Assembly (NCBI RefSeq): GCF_001423125.1 | Contig: NZ_LMNW01000032.1 | Span: forward strand, 220,025-284,024 | Direction of reading: 5' to 3' | DNA length: 64,000 bases | From: Duganella sp. Leaf126 | Lineage (GTDB): Bacteria > Pseudomonadota > Gammaproteobacteria > Burkholderiales > Burkholderiaceae_D | Shown: positions 43,252 to 52,068 of the stretch, in pieces | Layout of the letters: every line of letters starts with the position of its first letter | Position numbering within the stretch: position 1 is the stretch's first letter | The notes under the pieces: model-generated | The model's database searches: none | Told to the model about the DNA's origin: nothing | What the model saw: only the letters and a program-made list of their open reading frames with translations | Made by a program: the position numbers and the translations under genes

Positions 43252-43366
43252 CCGTCGGCCGGGTAGTGCAGGCCACTCACGCGTTGGCCGGGTAGCGCAG
43301 ACCACCTACCTAGACGTCGGCCGGGGAGCGCAGGCCACTCAGGCGTCAGCCGGATAGCGCAGGCCG
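43252..43366. repeat. Tandem 29-bp duplications of the oxidoreductase 3' end
   Basis: Four imperfect direct copies with a period of about 29 nt (one of 33). On the minus strand each copy begins GGCCTGCGCTACCCGGCC-like and would encode Leu-Arg-Tyr-Pro-Ala-Asp/Asn followed, in most copies, by a stop. The rightmost copy is the true C-terminus and stop codon of the Gfo/Idh gene; the other three are non-coding. Confidence 0.85.
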
Positions 43367-44334
43367 ATCTGGGCGCGGATCGCGTCGAGCGTACCCATCA
43401 GGCTCAGGGTTTCGGCGTGCGGCATGACCGGGCTTTCGATCAGGCCGGCGCGCAGGCAGCGCCCCACTTCCTGCGCCTCGTGGGTGTAGCCGTTGCCGCT
43501 GCGCGGCACGGTCACCGTGCGCTCGCTGCGGCTGGCGCCATCGATCACGGTCACGCTGAAGGATTCGGTGTTGTGGAAGCGGTCGGACAGGCGCACATAA
43601 CCGCGGGTGCCGGCAATCGTCAGCTCGGTGGCCGTGCGCGAGCGCAGGCTGCACAGGCACGACGACAGGCCGCCGCCTGCGTGGGTCAGGGTGAACGCGG
43701 TCTGCATGTCGACGCCGGTTTCTGTCATTTGTGCCTGCGCCTGCACGCCGGTGACGTCACCGAGGAAGAAGGCGGCAATCGACAGCGGGTAGATGCCGAG
43801 GTCGAGCAGCGCGCCGCCGCCGAGCGCAGGATTGAACAGGCGGTGCTCGGGGCCGGCGTCGGACGTGAAACCGAAATCGGCGGTGATATTGGCCGGCGTG
43901 CCGATCTCGCCGCTGTCGACGATGCGCTTGGCCTCGATCACGGCCGGCAGGAAGCGGGTCCACATCGCCTCCATCACGAACAGGTTTTTGGCGCGCGCCA
44001 GGTCGATGATGTCGGCCGCCTCGCGGCGGTTCATGGTGAACGATTTTTCCACCAGCACGCCCTTGCCCGCATTCAGGCACATCAGCGCGTTTTCGTGGTG
44101 CATCGGGTGCGGGGTGGCGATGTAGACGACATCGACCCCGGCATCGTCGGCCAGCGCCTGGTAACTGCCGTGGGCGCGCTGCGCGCCAAACGCGGCACCG
44201 AATTTGGTAGCGCTATCTACGCTGCGCGACGCCACCGCGGCCAACGTGGCGCCGGGCGTGTCCTGCAAGGCGCTGGCGAAAGCCTTGGCGATTTTTCCGG
44301 TGCCCAGTATGCCCCAGCGGATGTCTTGCGTCAT
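43339..44334 (-). CDS. Gfo/Idh/MocA family NAD(P)-dependent oxidoreductase
   Basis: 331 aa. N-terminal Rossmann domain starting IRWGILGTGKIAKAF (about 5-19), ATPHPMHHENALMCLNAGK, and the catalytic-lysine motif in EKSFTMNRREA (Ser where many members have Pro). C-terminal alpha/beta substrate domain with GGGALLDLGIYPLS. Similar enzymes act on sugar or trans-dihydrodiol substrates; the substrate here is unknown. The ATG at 44332-44334 matches family starts. The 3' end has been tandemly duplicated downstream. Confidence 0.9.
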   Translation of the reverse strand: MTQDIRWGILGTGKIAKAFASALQDTPGATLAAVASRSVDSATKFGAAFGAQRAHGSYQALADDAGVDVVYIATPHPMHHENALMCLNAGKGVLVEKSFTMNRREAADIIDLARAKNLFVMEAMWTRFLPAVIEAKRIVDSGEIGTPANITADFGFTSDAGPEHRLFNPALGGGALLDLGIYPLSIAAFFLGDVTGVQAQAQMTETGVDMQTAFTLTHAGGGLSSCLCSLRSRTATELTIAGTRGYVRLSDRFHNTESFSVTVIDGASRSERTVTVPRSGNGYTHEAQEVGRCLRAGLIESPVMPHAETLSLMGTLDAIRAQIGLRYPADA

Positions 44335-44509
44335 GGCGTGTTCTTTCTGCCGCGTGGGCGGCGGTCGGTTAGGAGATTGGCGAAATGACATTGTACTGCG
44401 GGGCGCGGTCCGCGTGGCGCTGTTGCGCCATGGGGCGCCGCACCACCGCACGTTCCTGGGCGGCTGGCTGTCGCGACGCCGGCGATCGCGCGGCTGGCAG
44501 CTCACCCGC

Positions 44510-45310
44510 TCAGCGCACGGCGCGGGGCGGACGAAAGACGCTGGCGTCGTCGTAAAAATCGGCATCCTGGCCGGGCCACCAGCCCGGCACGCCCAGCACC
44601 TGCATCGGCATGAAGTCGGCGGTGGTGAGCGTCTGGGTGGCCAGCTCGTGCGCCACGGCGGCGTCGATCCAGGCACGGCGGGCGGCGTGGCCCAGGCCAA
44701 AAAATGCGTCGCCGGCGCGCACCACGCGGGTATGGGCGGTGATCGCCTTGCGCGGCGCGACCAGTTTTTCCATCAGCGCGTGGCCGAACAACCAGACCTC
44801 GGCATCGGCGCCGAAGCGGGCGCGCTGATCGAGAAACGCTGCGCGCCAGCGGTGTTCGCGCAGCGCGGCGGTCAGCGCCTGGCCGGCCGCGCCATCGCGC
44901 ACCACCAGCAGCGCCGCGTTTTCGTCGAAGATGGTGGCGCCGTCGCGCGCGGGGCCGCGCGATCTGCCGACGCCGTCGCGGGCGATCTGCGCCGCCTGCA
45001 GGGCATTGAGCTGCACCTTGATGCGCGGGAAGCTCAGCCACACCAGGCCATTGAAGAAATCGTGCAGGTTGTCGCGCGTGGGCACGCCGCCGGTGGCGCC
45101 GATAAAGGCTTCGTATGCCGTGCCATCGGGCAGCGCTTCCTGCGGCACGAACGACAGCGGCAGGCCGGCGTGGTTGCGCAGGCCCAGCGCGGCCGCTTGT
45201 GCGCTGAAGCTGTCGCGGAAGTGGCGCCCGCTGCGCAGCCCTTCCCCCACGTCGCGGACCGACGCGTACCAGGGCTGCGACCAGTCGATCGGCGGCAGCG
45301 CGGGCGACAC
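44510..45310 (-). CDS. DUF3025 domain-containing protein
   Basis: 266 aa, soluble, conserved in betaproteobacteria next to pyrC but uncharacterised. Family-like segments: DWSQPWYASVRD, NLHDFFNGLVWLSFPRIK and the C-terminal FMPMQVLGVPGWWPGQD. It starts at GTG 45308-45310, 2 nt after the pyrC stop, so translation is likely coupled. Ends with FYDDASVFRPPR. No catalytic motif is recognised. Confidence 0.85.
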   Translation of the reverse strand: MSPALPPIDWSQPWYASVRDVGEGLRSGRHFRDSFSAQAAALGLRNHAGLPLSFVPQEALPDGTAYEAFIGATGGVPTRDNLHDFFNGLVWLSFPRIKVQLNALQAAQIARDGVGRSRGPARDGATIFDENAALLVVRDGAAGQALTAALREHRWRAAFLDQRARFGADAEVWLFGHALMEKLVAPRKAITAHTRVVRAGDAFFGLGHAARRAWIDAAVAHELATQTLTTADFMPMQVLGVPGWWPGQDADFYDDASVFRPPRAVR

Positions 45311-45312
45311 GC

Positions 45313-46365
45313 TCAGACCATTTTCCAGGCGATGGTTTCGCCGGCGTTGAGCGGCACCACCTGCTGGTCGGCCAGCGGCAGCAGCGCGGGCAAGGTCCAG
45401 GGTTCGCGCTTCAGGGTGATGGTACCGGTGTTGCGCGGCAGGTCGTAGAAATCCGGGCCGTTGAAGCTGGCGAAGGCTTCGAGCTTGTCGAGGGCGCCGG
45501 CGCGCGCGAACGCCTCGGTATAGAGCTCCATCGCGTGCAGCGCCGTGTAGCAGCCGGCGCAGCCGCAGGCGGCTTCCTTGGCGCCCTGCGCGTGCGGCGC
45601 CGAGTCGGTGCCGAGGAAGAAGCGCTCGTCGCCGCTGGTGGCGGCGGTGACCAGCGCCAGCCGGTGCTCCTCGCGCTTGAGCACGGGCAGGCAGTAGTAA
45701 TGGGGGCGGATGCCGCCCTTGAAGATCTCGTTGCGGTTGTACAGCAGGTGGTGGGCGGTGATGGTGGCCGCGATCGGGCCTTCCGCTTCGGCCACGTATT
45801 GCGCTGCATCCTTGGTGGTGATGTGCTCGAAGACGATTTTCAGGGCCGGGAAATCGCGCCGCAGCGGGCGCATCACGCGCTCGATGAACACGGCCTCGCG
45901 GTCGAACAGGTCGATGTCATGGTCGGTCACCTCGCCGTGTACCAGCAGCGGCATGCCTACTTCCTGCATCATCTCCAGCGTCTTGTAGCAGTTGGCGATG
46001 TCGGTCACGCCGGCGTCCGAGTTGGTGGTGGCGCCGGCCGGGTACAGCTTGACCGCGTGCACCACGCCGCTCTCCTGCGCGCGCACGATTTCATCGGGCG
46101 GCGTGTTATTGGTCAGGTACAGCGTCATCAGGGGCTCGAACGCCATCCCGGCCGGCAGCACGGCCAGGATGCGCTCGCGGTAGGCGATGGCAGCAGCGGC
46201 GGTGGTGACGGGCGGCTTCAGGTTCGGCATCACGATCGCGCGCGCAAACTGGCGCGCACTGTGCGGCAGCACGCTGGCCAGCGTGGCGCCATCGCGCAGG
46301 TGCAAATGCCAGTCGTCGGGACGGGTGATGGTAAGGCTGTCGGGGAGAGAAGCGAAGTCGGACAT
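45313..46365 (-). CDS. pyrC: Dihydroorotase
   Basis: Third step of pyrimidine synthesis: ring closure of carbamoyl aspartate. 350 aa, class II (E. coli PyrC type, 348 aa). Zinc ligands HLH in DDWHLHLRDG, the carbamylated lysine in HAVKLYPAGATTNS, further His in LLVHGEV and FEHITT, and the catalytic Asp in FLGTDSAPH. ATG 46363-46365 (MSDFASLPDSL) is chosen by family fit; the RBS is weak. Confidence 0.96.
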   Translation of the reverse strand: MSDFASLPDSLTITRPDDWHLHLRDGATLASVLPHSARQFARAIVMPNLKPPVTTAAAAIAYRERILAVLPAGMAFEPLMTLYLTNNTPPDEIVRAQESGVVHAVKLYPAGATTNSDAGVTDIANCYKTLEMMQEVGMPLLVHGEVTDHDIDLFDREAVFIERVMRPLRRDFPALKIVFEHITTKDAAQYVAEAEGPIAATITAHHLLYNRNEIFKGGIRPHYYCLPVLKREEHRLALVTAATSGDERFFLGTDSAPHAQGAKEAACGCAGCYTALHAMELYTEAFARAGALDKLEAFASFNGPDFYDLPRNTGTITLKREPWTLPALLPLADQQVVPLNAGETIAWKMV

Positions 46366-46447
46366 GGCGGAGCTTTCAGGGAGGACGGCGGAATGGCGAT
46401 ATTTTACCTGTTGCGCGGCCACCTGGCGTCCCTCCCGCCCCGGTCGC

Positions 46448-46475
46448 TTGAACTGCTGGCCCAGAAGTGTAGGAT
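46448..46475 (+). promoter_or_regulatory. Candidate promoter of the toxin-antitoxin pair
   Basis: TTGAAC (46448-46453), 16-nt spacer, TAGGAT (46470-46475), 25 nt before the antitoxin ATG. The predicted short leader would contain the GAAGGAG RBS and is likely autoregulated, as in most TA systems. Confidence 0.45.
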
Positions 46476-46500
46476 GAAGCTTTGGGCGAAGGAGACAGAC

Positions 46501-46764
46501 ATGTCCAGGATTCGTTTAGAGAAACTGCGGCGCCTGACGCTGCCGGCAGACATCATTGCACAGGCCGGATGGCGACCCGATGATGTACTGGATGCATCCT
46601 ATGCAAATGGCGCCATCATCTTGCGCCCCGCAAGTGCGCCCGCTGCCGTTTCCGATCCGTTGTCGATGCTGGGCTATGCCGGCGCCAGCCAAGGCGCCTG
46701 GGGCGAGACAGCCGCCGAAGTTGAATGGCATGTGGCGCAAGACCGCGCATCATGGGACAGGTAA
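46501..46764 (+). CDS. AbrB/MazE-like antitoxin (VapB type)
   Basis: 87 aa. The N-terminal half is a swapped-hairpin AbrB-type DNA-binding domain (IRLEKLRRLTLPADIIAQAGW, then DDVLDASYANGAIILRP). The C-terminal half is acidic and tryptophan-containing, fit to wrap the toxin. GAAGGAG RBS at good spacing. It overlaps the PIN gene by 13 nt, the classic antitoxin-first TA layout. Confidence 0.85.
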   Translation: MSRIRLEKLRRLTLPADIIAQAGWRPDDVLDASYANGAIILRPASAPAAVSDPLSMLGYAGASQGAWGETAAEVEWHVAQDRASWDR

Positions 46765-47210
46765 TCCCGGTGCTTGAGGCGATGCGCGGCCAGCGCGTGT
46801 ATGTGGACACGAACGTCTTTATTTATTTTCTTGAAGGAAATTCGCCATTCTTTTCGGCTGCCGAGCCGGTCTTGCGGGCCATCGCTCACAAAGCCATTCT
46901 GGGATTTACCGGGGAAATCGCCGTAGCAGAAACCATGGTGGGGCCATATCGCAAGAGGGATCCGCGCCTGATTGCCACGACGCGCAACTTTTTCCTGTCC
47001 AGGGACTTCCTGACCATACTTCCCCACGACAGTGCGATACTCGACCATGCCGCGCGCTTGCGGGGCGAGGAACGGCTGCGTTTCATCGACGCCATTCATA
47101 TGGCGACTGCCTGTGCCGCAGCCTGCAAATTCTTCGTTACGAACGATAAGTCCATCCGCACGCGCGAGCATATCGCCGTCGTGCAACTGGACACACTGCT
47201 GCCGCAGTAA
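46752..47210 (+). CDS. PIN domain ribonuclease toxin (VapC type)
   Basis: 152 aa from ATG 46752. PIN-domain acidic residues are in place: Asp in YVDTNVFIYFLEG, Glu in GEIAVAETMVGP, and Asp in FIDAIHMATA with a further Asp in FVTNDKS. An Mg-dependent RNase, probably cleaving tRNA or rRNA when released. An in-frame ATG nine codons earlier exists but would overlap the antitoxin more deeply. Convergent with the ABC ATPase gene (32-nt gap). Confidence 0.88.
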   Translation: MGQVIPVLEAMRGQRVYVDTNVFIYFLEGNSPFFSAAEPVLRAIAHKAILGFTGEIAVAETMVGPYRKRDPRLIATTRNFFLSRDFLTILPHDSAILDHAARLRGEERLRFIDAIHMATACAAACKFFVTNDKSIRTREHIAVVQLDTLLPQ

Positions 47211-47242
47211 CGTCTCCATGCGAGTGCTGTCCGGGCAGACGG

Positions 47243-47968
47243 TTACCGGATGACCCGCCCCAGGAACGCGCGGGCCCGCTCCGAGCGCGGGGTGGTGAAA
47301 AATGCTTCGCTGCTGCAGTCTTCGACAATCCGGCCCTGATCCATGAACAGCACGCGGTTGGCCACCTTGCGGGCAAAGCCCATTTCGTGGGTGACCACCA
47401 TCATGGTCATGCCTTCCTGCGCCAGCCCTACCATCACGTCGAGCACCTCGTTGATCATTTCCGGGTCCAGCGCCGAGGTCGGTTCGTCGAACAGCATGGC
47501 GATCGGGTCCATCGACAGCGCGCGGGCGATTGCCACGCGCTGCTGCTGGCCGCCCGACAGCTGGCCCGGGAACTTGTCCTGCTGCGCCAGCAGGCCGACC
47601 CGGTCCAGGTAGTGCAGGCCGCGCGCGACAGCTTCGTCTTCGCTGCGGCCCAGTACCCGGACCTGGCCCAGCGTCAGGTTCTGCCGCACCGTCAGGTGCG
47701 GGAACAGCTCGAAGTTCTGGAACACCATGCCGATGCGGGCGCGCAGCGCGGGCAGGTCGGTGCGCGGATCGCCGACGGCCACGCCATCGACCGTGATACG
47801 GCCCTGCTGGAACGGTTCCAGGCCGTTGACGGTCTTGATCAGCGTCGATTTGCCGGAGCCGGACGGGCCGCAAATGACCACCACGTCGCCCTTGGCGACC
47901 GCGGTGCTGCAGTCGGCCAGCACCTGGAATCGCCCGTACCACTTGCTGAGATTACTTATCACTATCAT
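47243..47968 (-). CDS. Amino-acid-type ABC transporter ATP-binding protein, orphan
   Basis: 241 aa, GlnQ/GltL-type ATPase: Walker A CGPSGSGKST, Q-loop FQNFELFPHL, signature LSGGQQQRVAIARAL, Walker B MLFDEPTSALDPE, switch His in VVTHEMGFA. Complete and apparently functional. No permease or binding-protein gene accompanies it: the left neighbour is a TA pair and the right one a divergent symporter. ATG 47966-47968 has no Shine-Dalgarno. It may serve permeases encoded elsewhere. Confidence 0.88.
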   Translation of the reverse strand: MIVISNLSKWYGRFQVLADCSTAVAKGDVVVICGPSGSGKSTLIKTVNGLEPFQQGRITVDGVAVGDPRTDLPALRARIGMVFQNFELFPHLTVRQNLTLGQVRVLGRSEDEAVARGLHYLDRVGLLAQQDKFPGQLSGGQQQRVAIARALSMDPIAMLFDEPTSALDPEMINEVLDVMVGLAQEGMTMMVVTHEMGFARKVANRVLFMDQGRIVEDCSSEAFFTTPRSERARAFLGRVIR

Positions 47969-48026
47969 ATTTTTGTCGCCACGGGAGCGCAGGGCAGGAT
48001 CGGTGTGCAATGGCGTCCACGCATGC

Positions 48027-48055
48027 TTGACAGTGACCCTGCCCGCAAGGATACT
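48027..48055 (+). promoter_or_regulatory. Promoter of the symporter gene
   Basis: Perfect TTGACA (48027-48032), 17-nt spacer, GATACT -10 (48050-48055). Implies a 5' UTR of about 100 nt. Confidence 0.55.
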
Positions 48056-48165
48056 GCGTCACTTACTCGCTGGAGTGCTTAATGTTTTAGCAGATCGGTT
48101 TTAGCACACTGCAAGGCTGGCATGGGCCCGATCCATCGAGACACTATCACAGGGAAGCTCAGAAT

Positions 48166-49422
48166 ATGCAGAAAAAAAGCCGATTGACCACTTACATCCT
48201 GCTTGCCCTGGTGCTCGGCATTGTGACCGGTTATCTCGTCAACGCCAACGTGGCGGCACCTACCGGCTTCGTCGACGCGATGTCCCTGCTGACCACCGTG
48301 TTCCTGCGCCTGATCAAGATGATCATCGCGCCGCTGGTATTTGCCACGCTGGTGGTCGGCATTGCGCGCATGGGCGACGCCAGCGAAGTCGGTCGTATCG
48401 GCATCAAGACCATGGGCTGGTTCTTCCTGGCGTCGGTCATGTCGCTGAGCCTGGGCCTGGTGCTGGTCAATATCTTCCGTCCCGGTGACGCGCTGCTCGG
48501 TCACATGTCCACCGCTGCGTCCAACACCGGCATCGCCGCGTCCTCGCTCTCGCTCAAGGACTTCGTCACCCACCTGGTGCCGGCGTCGATCATCGACGGC
48601 ATGGCCAAGAACGAGATCCTGCAGATCGTCGTGTTCTCGCTGTTCTTCGGCATCGCTGCCGCCGCCATCGGCGAAAAGGCGCGCATCCTGATCGACGCGC
48701 TCGACGGCCTGGCCCACATCATGCTCAAGGTGACCGGCTACGTGATGTCATTCGCACCAGTCGCCGTGTTTGCGGCCGTGGCCGGCACTGTCGCCAAGAG
48801 CGGCCTCGGGGTGCTGTCCACCTACGGCGTGTTCATGGCCGAGTTCTACTTCGGCATCATGCTGCTGTGGGGGCTGCTGATCTTGGCCGGCTTCCTGTTC
48901 CTGAAAAAGCGCGTCTTCGGCCTGATGGGTGAACTGCGCGGTCCGGCCCTGCTGGCGTTTTCCACCGCCTCGAGCGAAGCGGCGTATCCGAAGACGCTCG
49001 AAGGCCTCGAGCGTTTCGGCGTGCGCAACCGCATCGCCTCGTTCGTGCTGCCGATCGGCTACTCGTTCAACCTCGACGGCTCGATGATGTACTGCACCTT
49101 CGCCACCGTCTTCATCGCCCAGGCCTACGGCATCGAGATGACGCTGGCCGAACAGATCACCATGATGGGCGTGCTGATGGTCACCTCGAAAGGCATTGCC
49201 GGCGTGCCGCGCGCCTCGCTGGTGGTGATTGCCGCCACCCTGAGCCAGTTCAAGATTCCGGAAGCGGGCCTGCTGCTGCTGCTCGGCATCGACCACTTCC
49301 TCGACATGGCGCGCTCGGCTACCAACGTGGTGGGCAACGGGGTCGCTGCAGCAGTGGTGGCCAAGTGGGAGGGCGAGCTGGCCCATCCCGGCGACGAGGC
49401 AATGACCAGGCAGGCCGCCTGA
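48166..49422 (+). CDS. Dicarboxylate/amino acid:cation symporter (DAACS family)
   Basis: 418 aa inner-membrane carrier of the GltP/DctA family with eight helices and two re-entrant loops expected. Recognisable: FLRLIKMIIAPLVFATLVVGIA, the serine-rich loop FSTASSEAAYPKTLEGL, GYSFNLDGSMMYCTFA and GIDHFLDMARSATNVVGN with the substrate-binding Asp/Asn. The substrate may be glutamate, aspartate or C4-dicarboxylates. GGGAAG RBS. Followed by a strong bidirectional terminator. Confidence 0.92.
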   Translation: MQKKSRLTTYILLALVLGIVTGYLVNANVAAPTGFVDAMSLLTTVFLRLIKMIIAPLVFATLVVGIARMGDASEVGRIGIKTMGWFFLASVMSLSLGLVLVNIFRPGDALLGHMSTAASNTGIAASSLSLKDFVTHLVPASIIDGMAKNEILQIVVFSLFFGIAAAAIGEKARILIDALDGLAHIMLKVTGYVMSFAPVAVFAAVAGTVAKSGLGVLSTYGVFMAEFYFGIMLLWGLLILAGFLFLKKRVFGLMGELRGPALLAFSTASSEAAYPKTLEGLERFGVRNRIASFVLPIGYSFNLDGSMMYCTFATVFIAQAYGIEMTLAEQITMMGVLMVTSKGIAGVPRASLVVIAATLSQFKIPEAGLLLLLGIDHFLDMARSATNVVGNGVAAAVVAKWEGELAHPGDEAMTRQAA

Positions 49423-49437
49423 CGCGTCCCGCCTCGG

Positions 49438-49474
49438 AAAAAAAGCCCGTTCAGTCGCCTGAACGGGCTTTTTT
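49438..49474. terminator. Bidirectional intrinsic terminator
   Basis: AAAAGCCCGTTCA / TGAACGGGCTTTT stem with a 6-nt loop, A-run on the left and T-run on the right. Ends the symporter transcript and, on the other strand, the Atm1-type exporter whose stop codon touches it. Confidence 0.92.
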
Positions 49475-51315
49475 CATGGCGCCGGCGCTTCCTGCAGCGC
49501 GCCCTGCTCCTGCCTGGCCTGCTGCCGCTGCCACATCTGCGCGTACAGGCCGTCGGCTGCCAGCAAGGCCTGGTGGGTGCCCCGTTCGACGATGCGGCCC
49601 TGGTCGAGCACCAGGATTTGCCGTGCGTCGGCCACCGTGGACAGGCGGTGCGCGATGATCAGCGTGGTGCGGCTTCTGGCGATCTCTTTCAATTGGGCCT
49701 GGATCGCCTGTTCCGCCTTCGAATCGAGCGCCGAGGTGGCCTCGTCAAAAATCAGGATTGCCGGGTTCTTGAGCAGGGTGCGGGCGATCGCCACGCGCTG
49801 CTTTTCGCCGCCCGACAACTTCAGTCCCCGTTCGCCGACCACGGTGGCGTAACCGTCGGGCAGGCTTTCCACGAAGTCGTGGATCGATGCCGCCCGTGCA
49901 GCTGCCACGATGTCTTCGTGCGTGGCGCCAGGCTTGCCGTAAGCGATGTTGTAGGCGATGGTGTCGTTGAACAGCACCGTATCCTGCGGCACGATGCCGA
50001 TCGCGTGGCGCACCGAGTCCTGGGTCAGCGCGCGCAGGTCCTGGCCGTCGATGGTGATGCTGCCGGCATTGACCTCGTAGAAGCGGAACAGCAACCGCGA
50101 CAGGGTCGACTTGCCCGAGCCGCTGTGCCCCACCACCGCCGTGGTGGTGCCGGGGGCGATCGTGAAATCGACGTCGAACAGGATCTGGCGCTTGGCCTCG
50201 TAGCTGAAATCGACATGGTTGAAGCGCACTTCCGCCCCGTGCGCCACGAGCGGCTGCGCGTCCCTGGCGTCGGCGATTTCGCGGTTCTGGTCCAGCAGCG
50301 CGAACAGCTTTTCCATGTCGGCCAGGCTTTGCTTGATCTCGCGGTAGATCACGCCGAGGAAGTTGAGCGGAATGTACAGCTGGATCATGAACGAATTGAC
50401 CAGCACCAGGTCGCCCAGCGTCATGGTGCCGGCGATCACGCCCACGGTGGCGCGCCACAGGATCAGCGTGACCGCCACCGCGATGATCAGCGACTGCCCC
50501 GTGTTCAGGACCGAGAGCGAGGTCTGCGACCTGACCGCGGCCGACTCGTAGCGCTGCAGGCCTTCGTCGTAGCGTTTGGCTTCGTAGTCCTCGTTGCCGA
50601 AGTACTTGACCGTCTCGTAGTTGATCAGCGAGTCGATCGCCCTGGTGTTGGCGCGCGAATCGAGGTCGTTCATGGTGCGGCGGAAGTGCGTGCGCCAGTT
50701 GGTCACGGTGACCGTGAAGGTGATGTACGACACCAGCGCCACCACCGTGATCACGCTGAACCAGATATCGTAGTGCAGCACCAGGTAGCCCAGCACCAGC
50801 GTGATCTCGACCAGGGTGGGCAGGATGTTGAACAGCGTGTACGAGATCAGCGAACCGACCGCGCGCGTGCCGCGCTCGATGTCGCGCGTCATGCCGCCGG
50901 TCTGGCGGTTCAGGTGGAAGCGCAGCGACAGCGCGTGCAGGTGGCGGAACACCTGCAGCGCAATGGTGCGCACGGCGCGCTGGGTGACGCGCGCGAACAG
51001 GAATTCGCGCAGCTCGGTAAACACGGTGGTGGACAGGCGCAGCAGGCCATACACGACCAGCGCCGCCACCGGCAGCACCAGCAGCGCCTGCGGGTGCTGG
51101 GGCGTGATGGTGAGCGAATCGATCAGCCGCTTCATCACGACCGGCACGCCGACGTTGGCCAGCTTGGCCCCCACCAGGCAGCCCAGCGCCAGCAGCACAC
51201 GCCACTTGTACACCCACAGGTAGGGCAGCAGGGTTTTCAGGGTGGCGATATCGGTACGGGTACGGGGCGTCGGCGGCACGCTGGCGTCGGCTGGCGAATT
51301 GGGGTAACGGCGCAT
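49474..51315 (-). CDS. Atm1-type ABC exporter (permease-ATPase fusion)
   Basis: 613 aa half-transporter with six membrane helices (about 30-310) and a C-terminal ATPase. The motif LINYETVKYFGNEDYEAKRY is diagnostic of the Atm1/ABCB7 group, which exports glutathione-linked sulfur or metal conjugates. ATPase motifs: Walker A GHSGSGKS, signature LSGGEKQRV, Walker B ILIFDEATSALD. ATG 51313-51315 is preferred over an upstream in-frame start lacking family resemblance. Divergent from a thioesterase gene. Confidence 0.92.
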   Translation of the reverse strand: MRRYPNSPADASVPPTPRTRTDIATLKTLLPYLWVYKWRVLLALGCLVGAKLANVGVPVVMKRLIDSLTITPQHPQALLVLPVAALVVYGLLRLSTTVFTELREFLFARVTQRAVRTIALQVFRHLHALSLRFHLNRQTGGMTRDIERGTRAVGSLISYTLFNILPTLVEITLVLGYLVLHYDIWFSVITVVALVSYITFTVTVTNWRTHFRRTMNDLDSRANTRAIDSLINYETVKYFGNEDYEAKRYDEGLQRYESAAVRSQTSLSVLNTGQSLIIAVAVTLILWRATVGVIAGTMTLGDLVLVNSFMIQLYIPLNFLGVIYREIKQSLADMEKLFALLDQNREIADARDAQPLVAHGAEVRFNHVDFSYEAKRQILFDVDFTIAPGTTTAVVGHSGSGKSTLSRLLFRFYEVNAGSITIDGQDLRALTQDSVRHAIGIVPQDTVLFNDTIAYNIAYGKPGATHEDIVAAARAASIHDFVESLPDGYATVVGERGLKLSGGEKQRVAIARTLLKNPAILIFDEATSALDSKAEQAIQAQLKEIARSRTTLIIAHRLSTVADARQILVLDQGRIVERGTHQALLAADGLYAQMWQRQQARQEQGALQEAPAP

Positions 51316-51419
51316 GGTGGATACGATGTGGGTACGGTATTGAAACGGTGGGCGGGTGGGCAGCGGCAAGCTTTTTATGGTTCAATCCTGATCATTGTAG
51401 CCCTTGCAGAGATTTCACG

Positions 51420-51875
51420 ATGACCACCCCAGAAAACACCCCGCTTGCCATCACCACCATCAACCGGGGCCTGCCCGCAGGGAAAATGCCGGAATTGCGC
51501 ATGATGCCCTCCCCGTCCGACGCCAACGTCTATGGCGACGTGTTCGGCGGCTGGATCATGGCGCAGGTGGACATCGCCGGTTCGCTGCCGGCCACGCGCC
51601 GCGCCAATGGCCGCGTGGCCACCATCGCCGTCAACTCCTTCCTGTTCAAGAACCCCGTGTTCGTGGGCGACCTGCTGTCGTTCTATGCCGACATCGTCAA
51701 GGTCGGCAATACGTCGATCACCGTCAACGTCGAGGTGTACGCAGAGCGCAACCGCCTGCAGGCCGACACCGTCAAGGTCACCGAGGCCGTGCTCACCTAC
51801 GTGGCGACCGACTCCGACCGCAAGCCGCGCAAGGTGCCGCCGATCGAAACGCTGATCCACGCGCAGCCGGTATGA
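51420..51875 (+). CDS. Acyl-CoA thioesterase, hotdog fold (YciA-like)
   Basis: 151 aa. Single hotdog domain: MMPSPSDANVYGDVFGGWIMAQVD contains the catalytic Asp of the YciA/BACH type, followed by TIAVNSFLFKNPVFVGDLLSFYA. It hydrolyses acyl-CoAs in the cytosol. The ATG at 51420 is family-consistent with a weak AGAGA RBS. The next gene (PhoD) is 193 nt away in the same direction. Confidence 0.92.
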   Translation: MTTPENTPLAITTINRGLPAGKMPELRMMPSPSDANVYGDVFGGWIMAQVDIAGSLPATRRANGRVATIAVNSFLFKNPVFVGDLLSFYADIVKVGNTSITVNVEVYAERNRLQADTVKVTEAVLTYVATDSDRKPRKVPPIETLIHAQPV

Positions 51876-52068
51876 CCGGCCCGCGCACGATGCGCAGTCG
51901 CGCGTGCTGCCGGGTGCCCGGCGCGCCGGCGGTCTGGCGCGCCACCATGGCCAGGCAGCCGCTCAAGCGGGCGCAGTGCACGGGTGCGTCGCCGCCGACC
52001 GGTCCGGCGCGCCAGCATCATGCGCAGCCCGACCGCCTGGCCGGCAAGCGGCGGCGCTGACCGGCGCC

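Noticed and set aside
46440..48165. Region as part of a defence island around the toxin-antitoxin pair
   Set aside because: Neighbours are pyrC, an amino-acid ABC ATPase and a symporter; no nuclease, restriction or other defence gene is present.
51876..52068. Longer N-terminus for PhoD starting near 51904
   Set aside because: The upstream residues lack any signal-peptide character, whereas ATG 52069 opens a twin-arginine signal.
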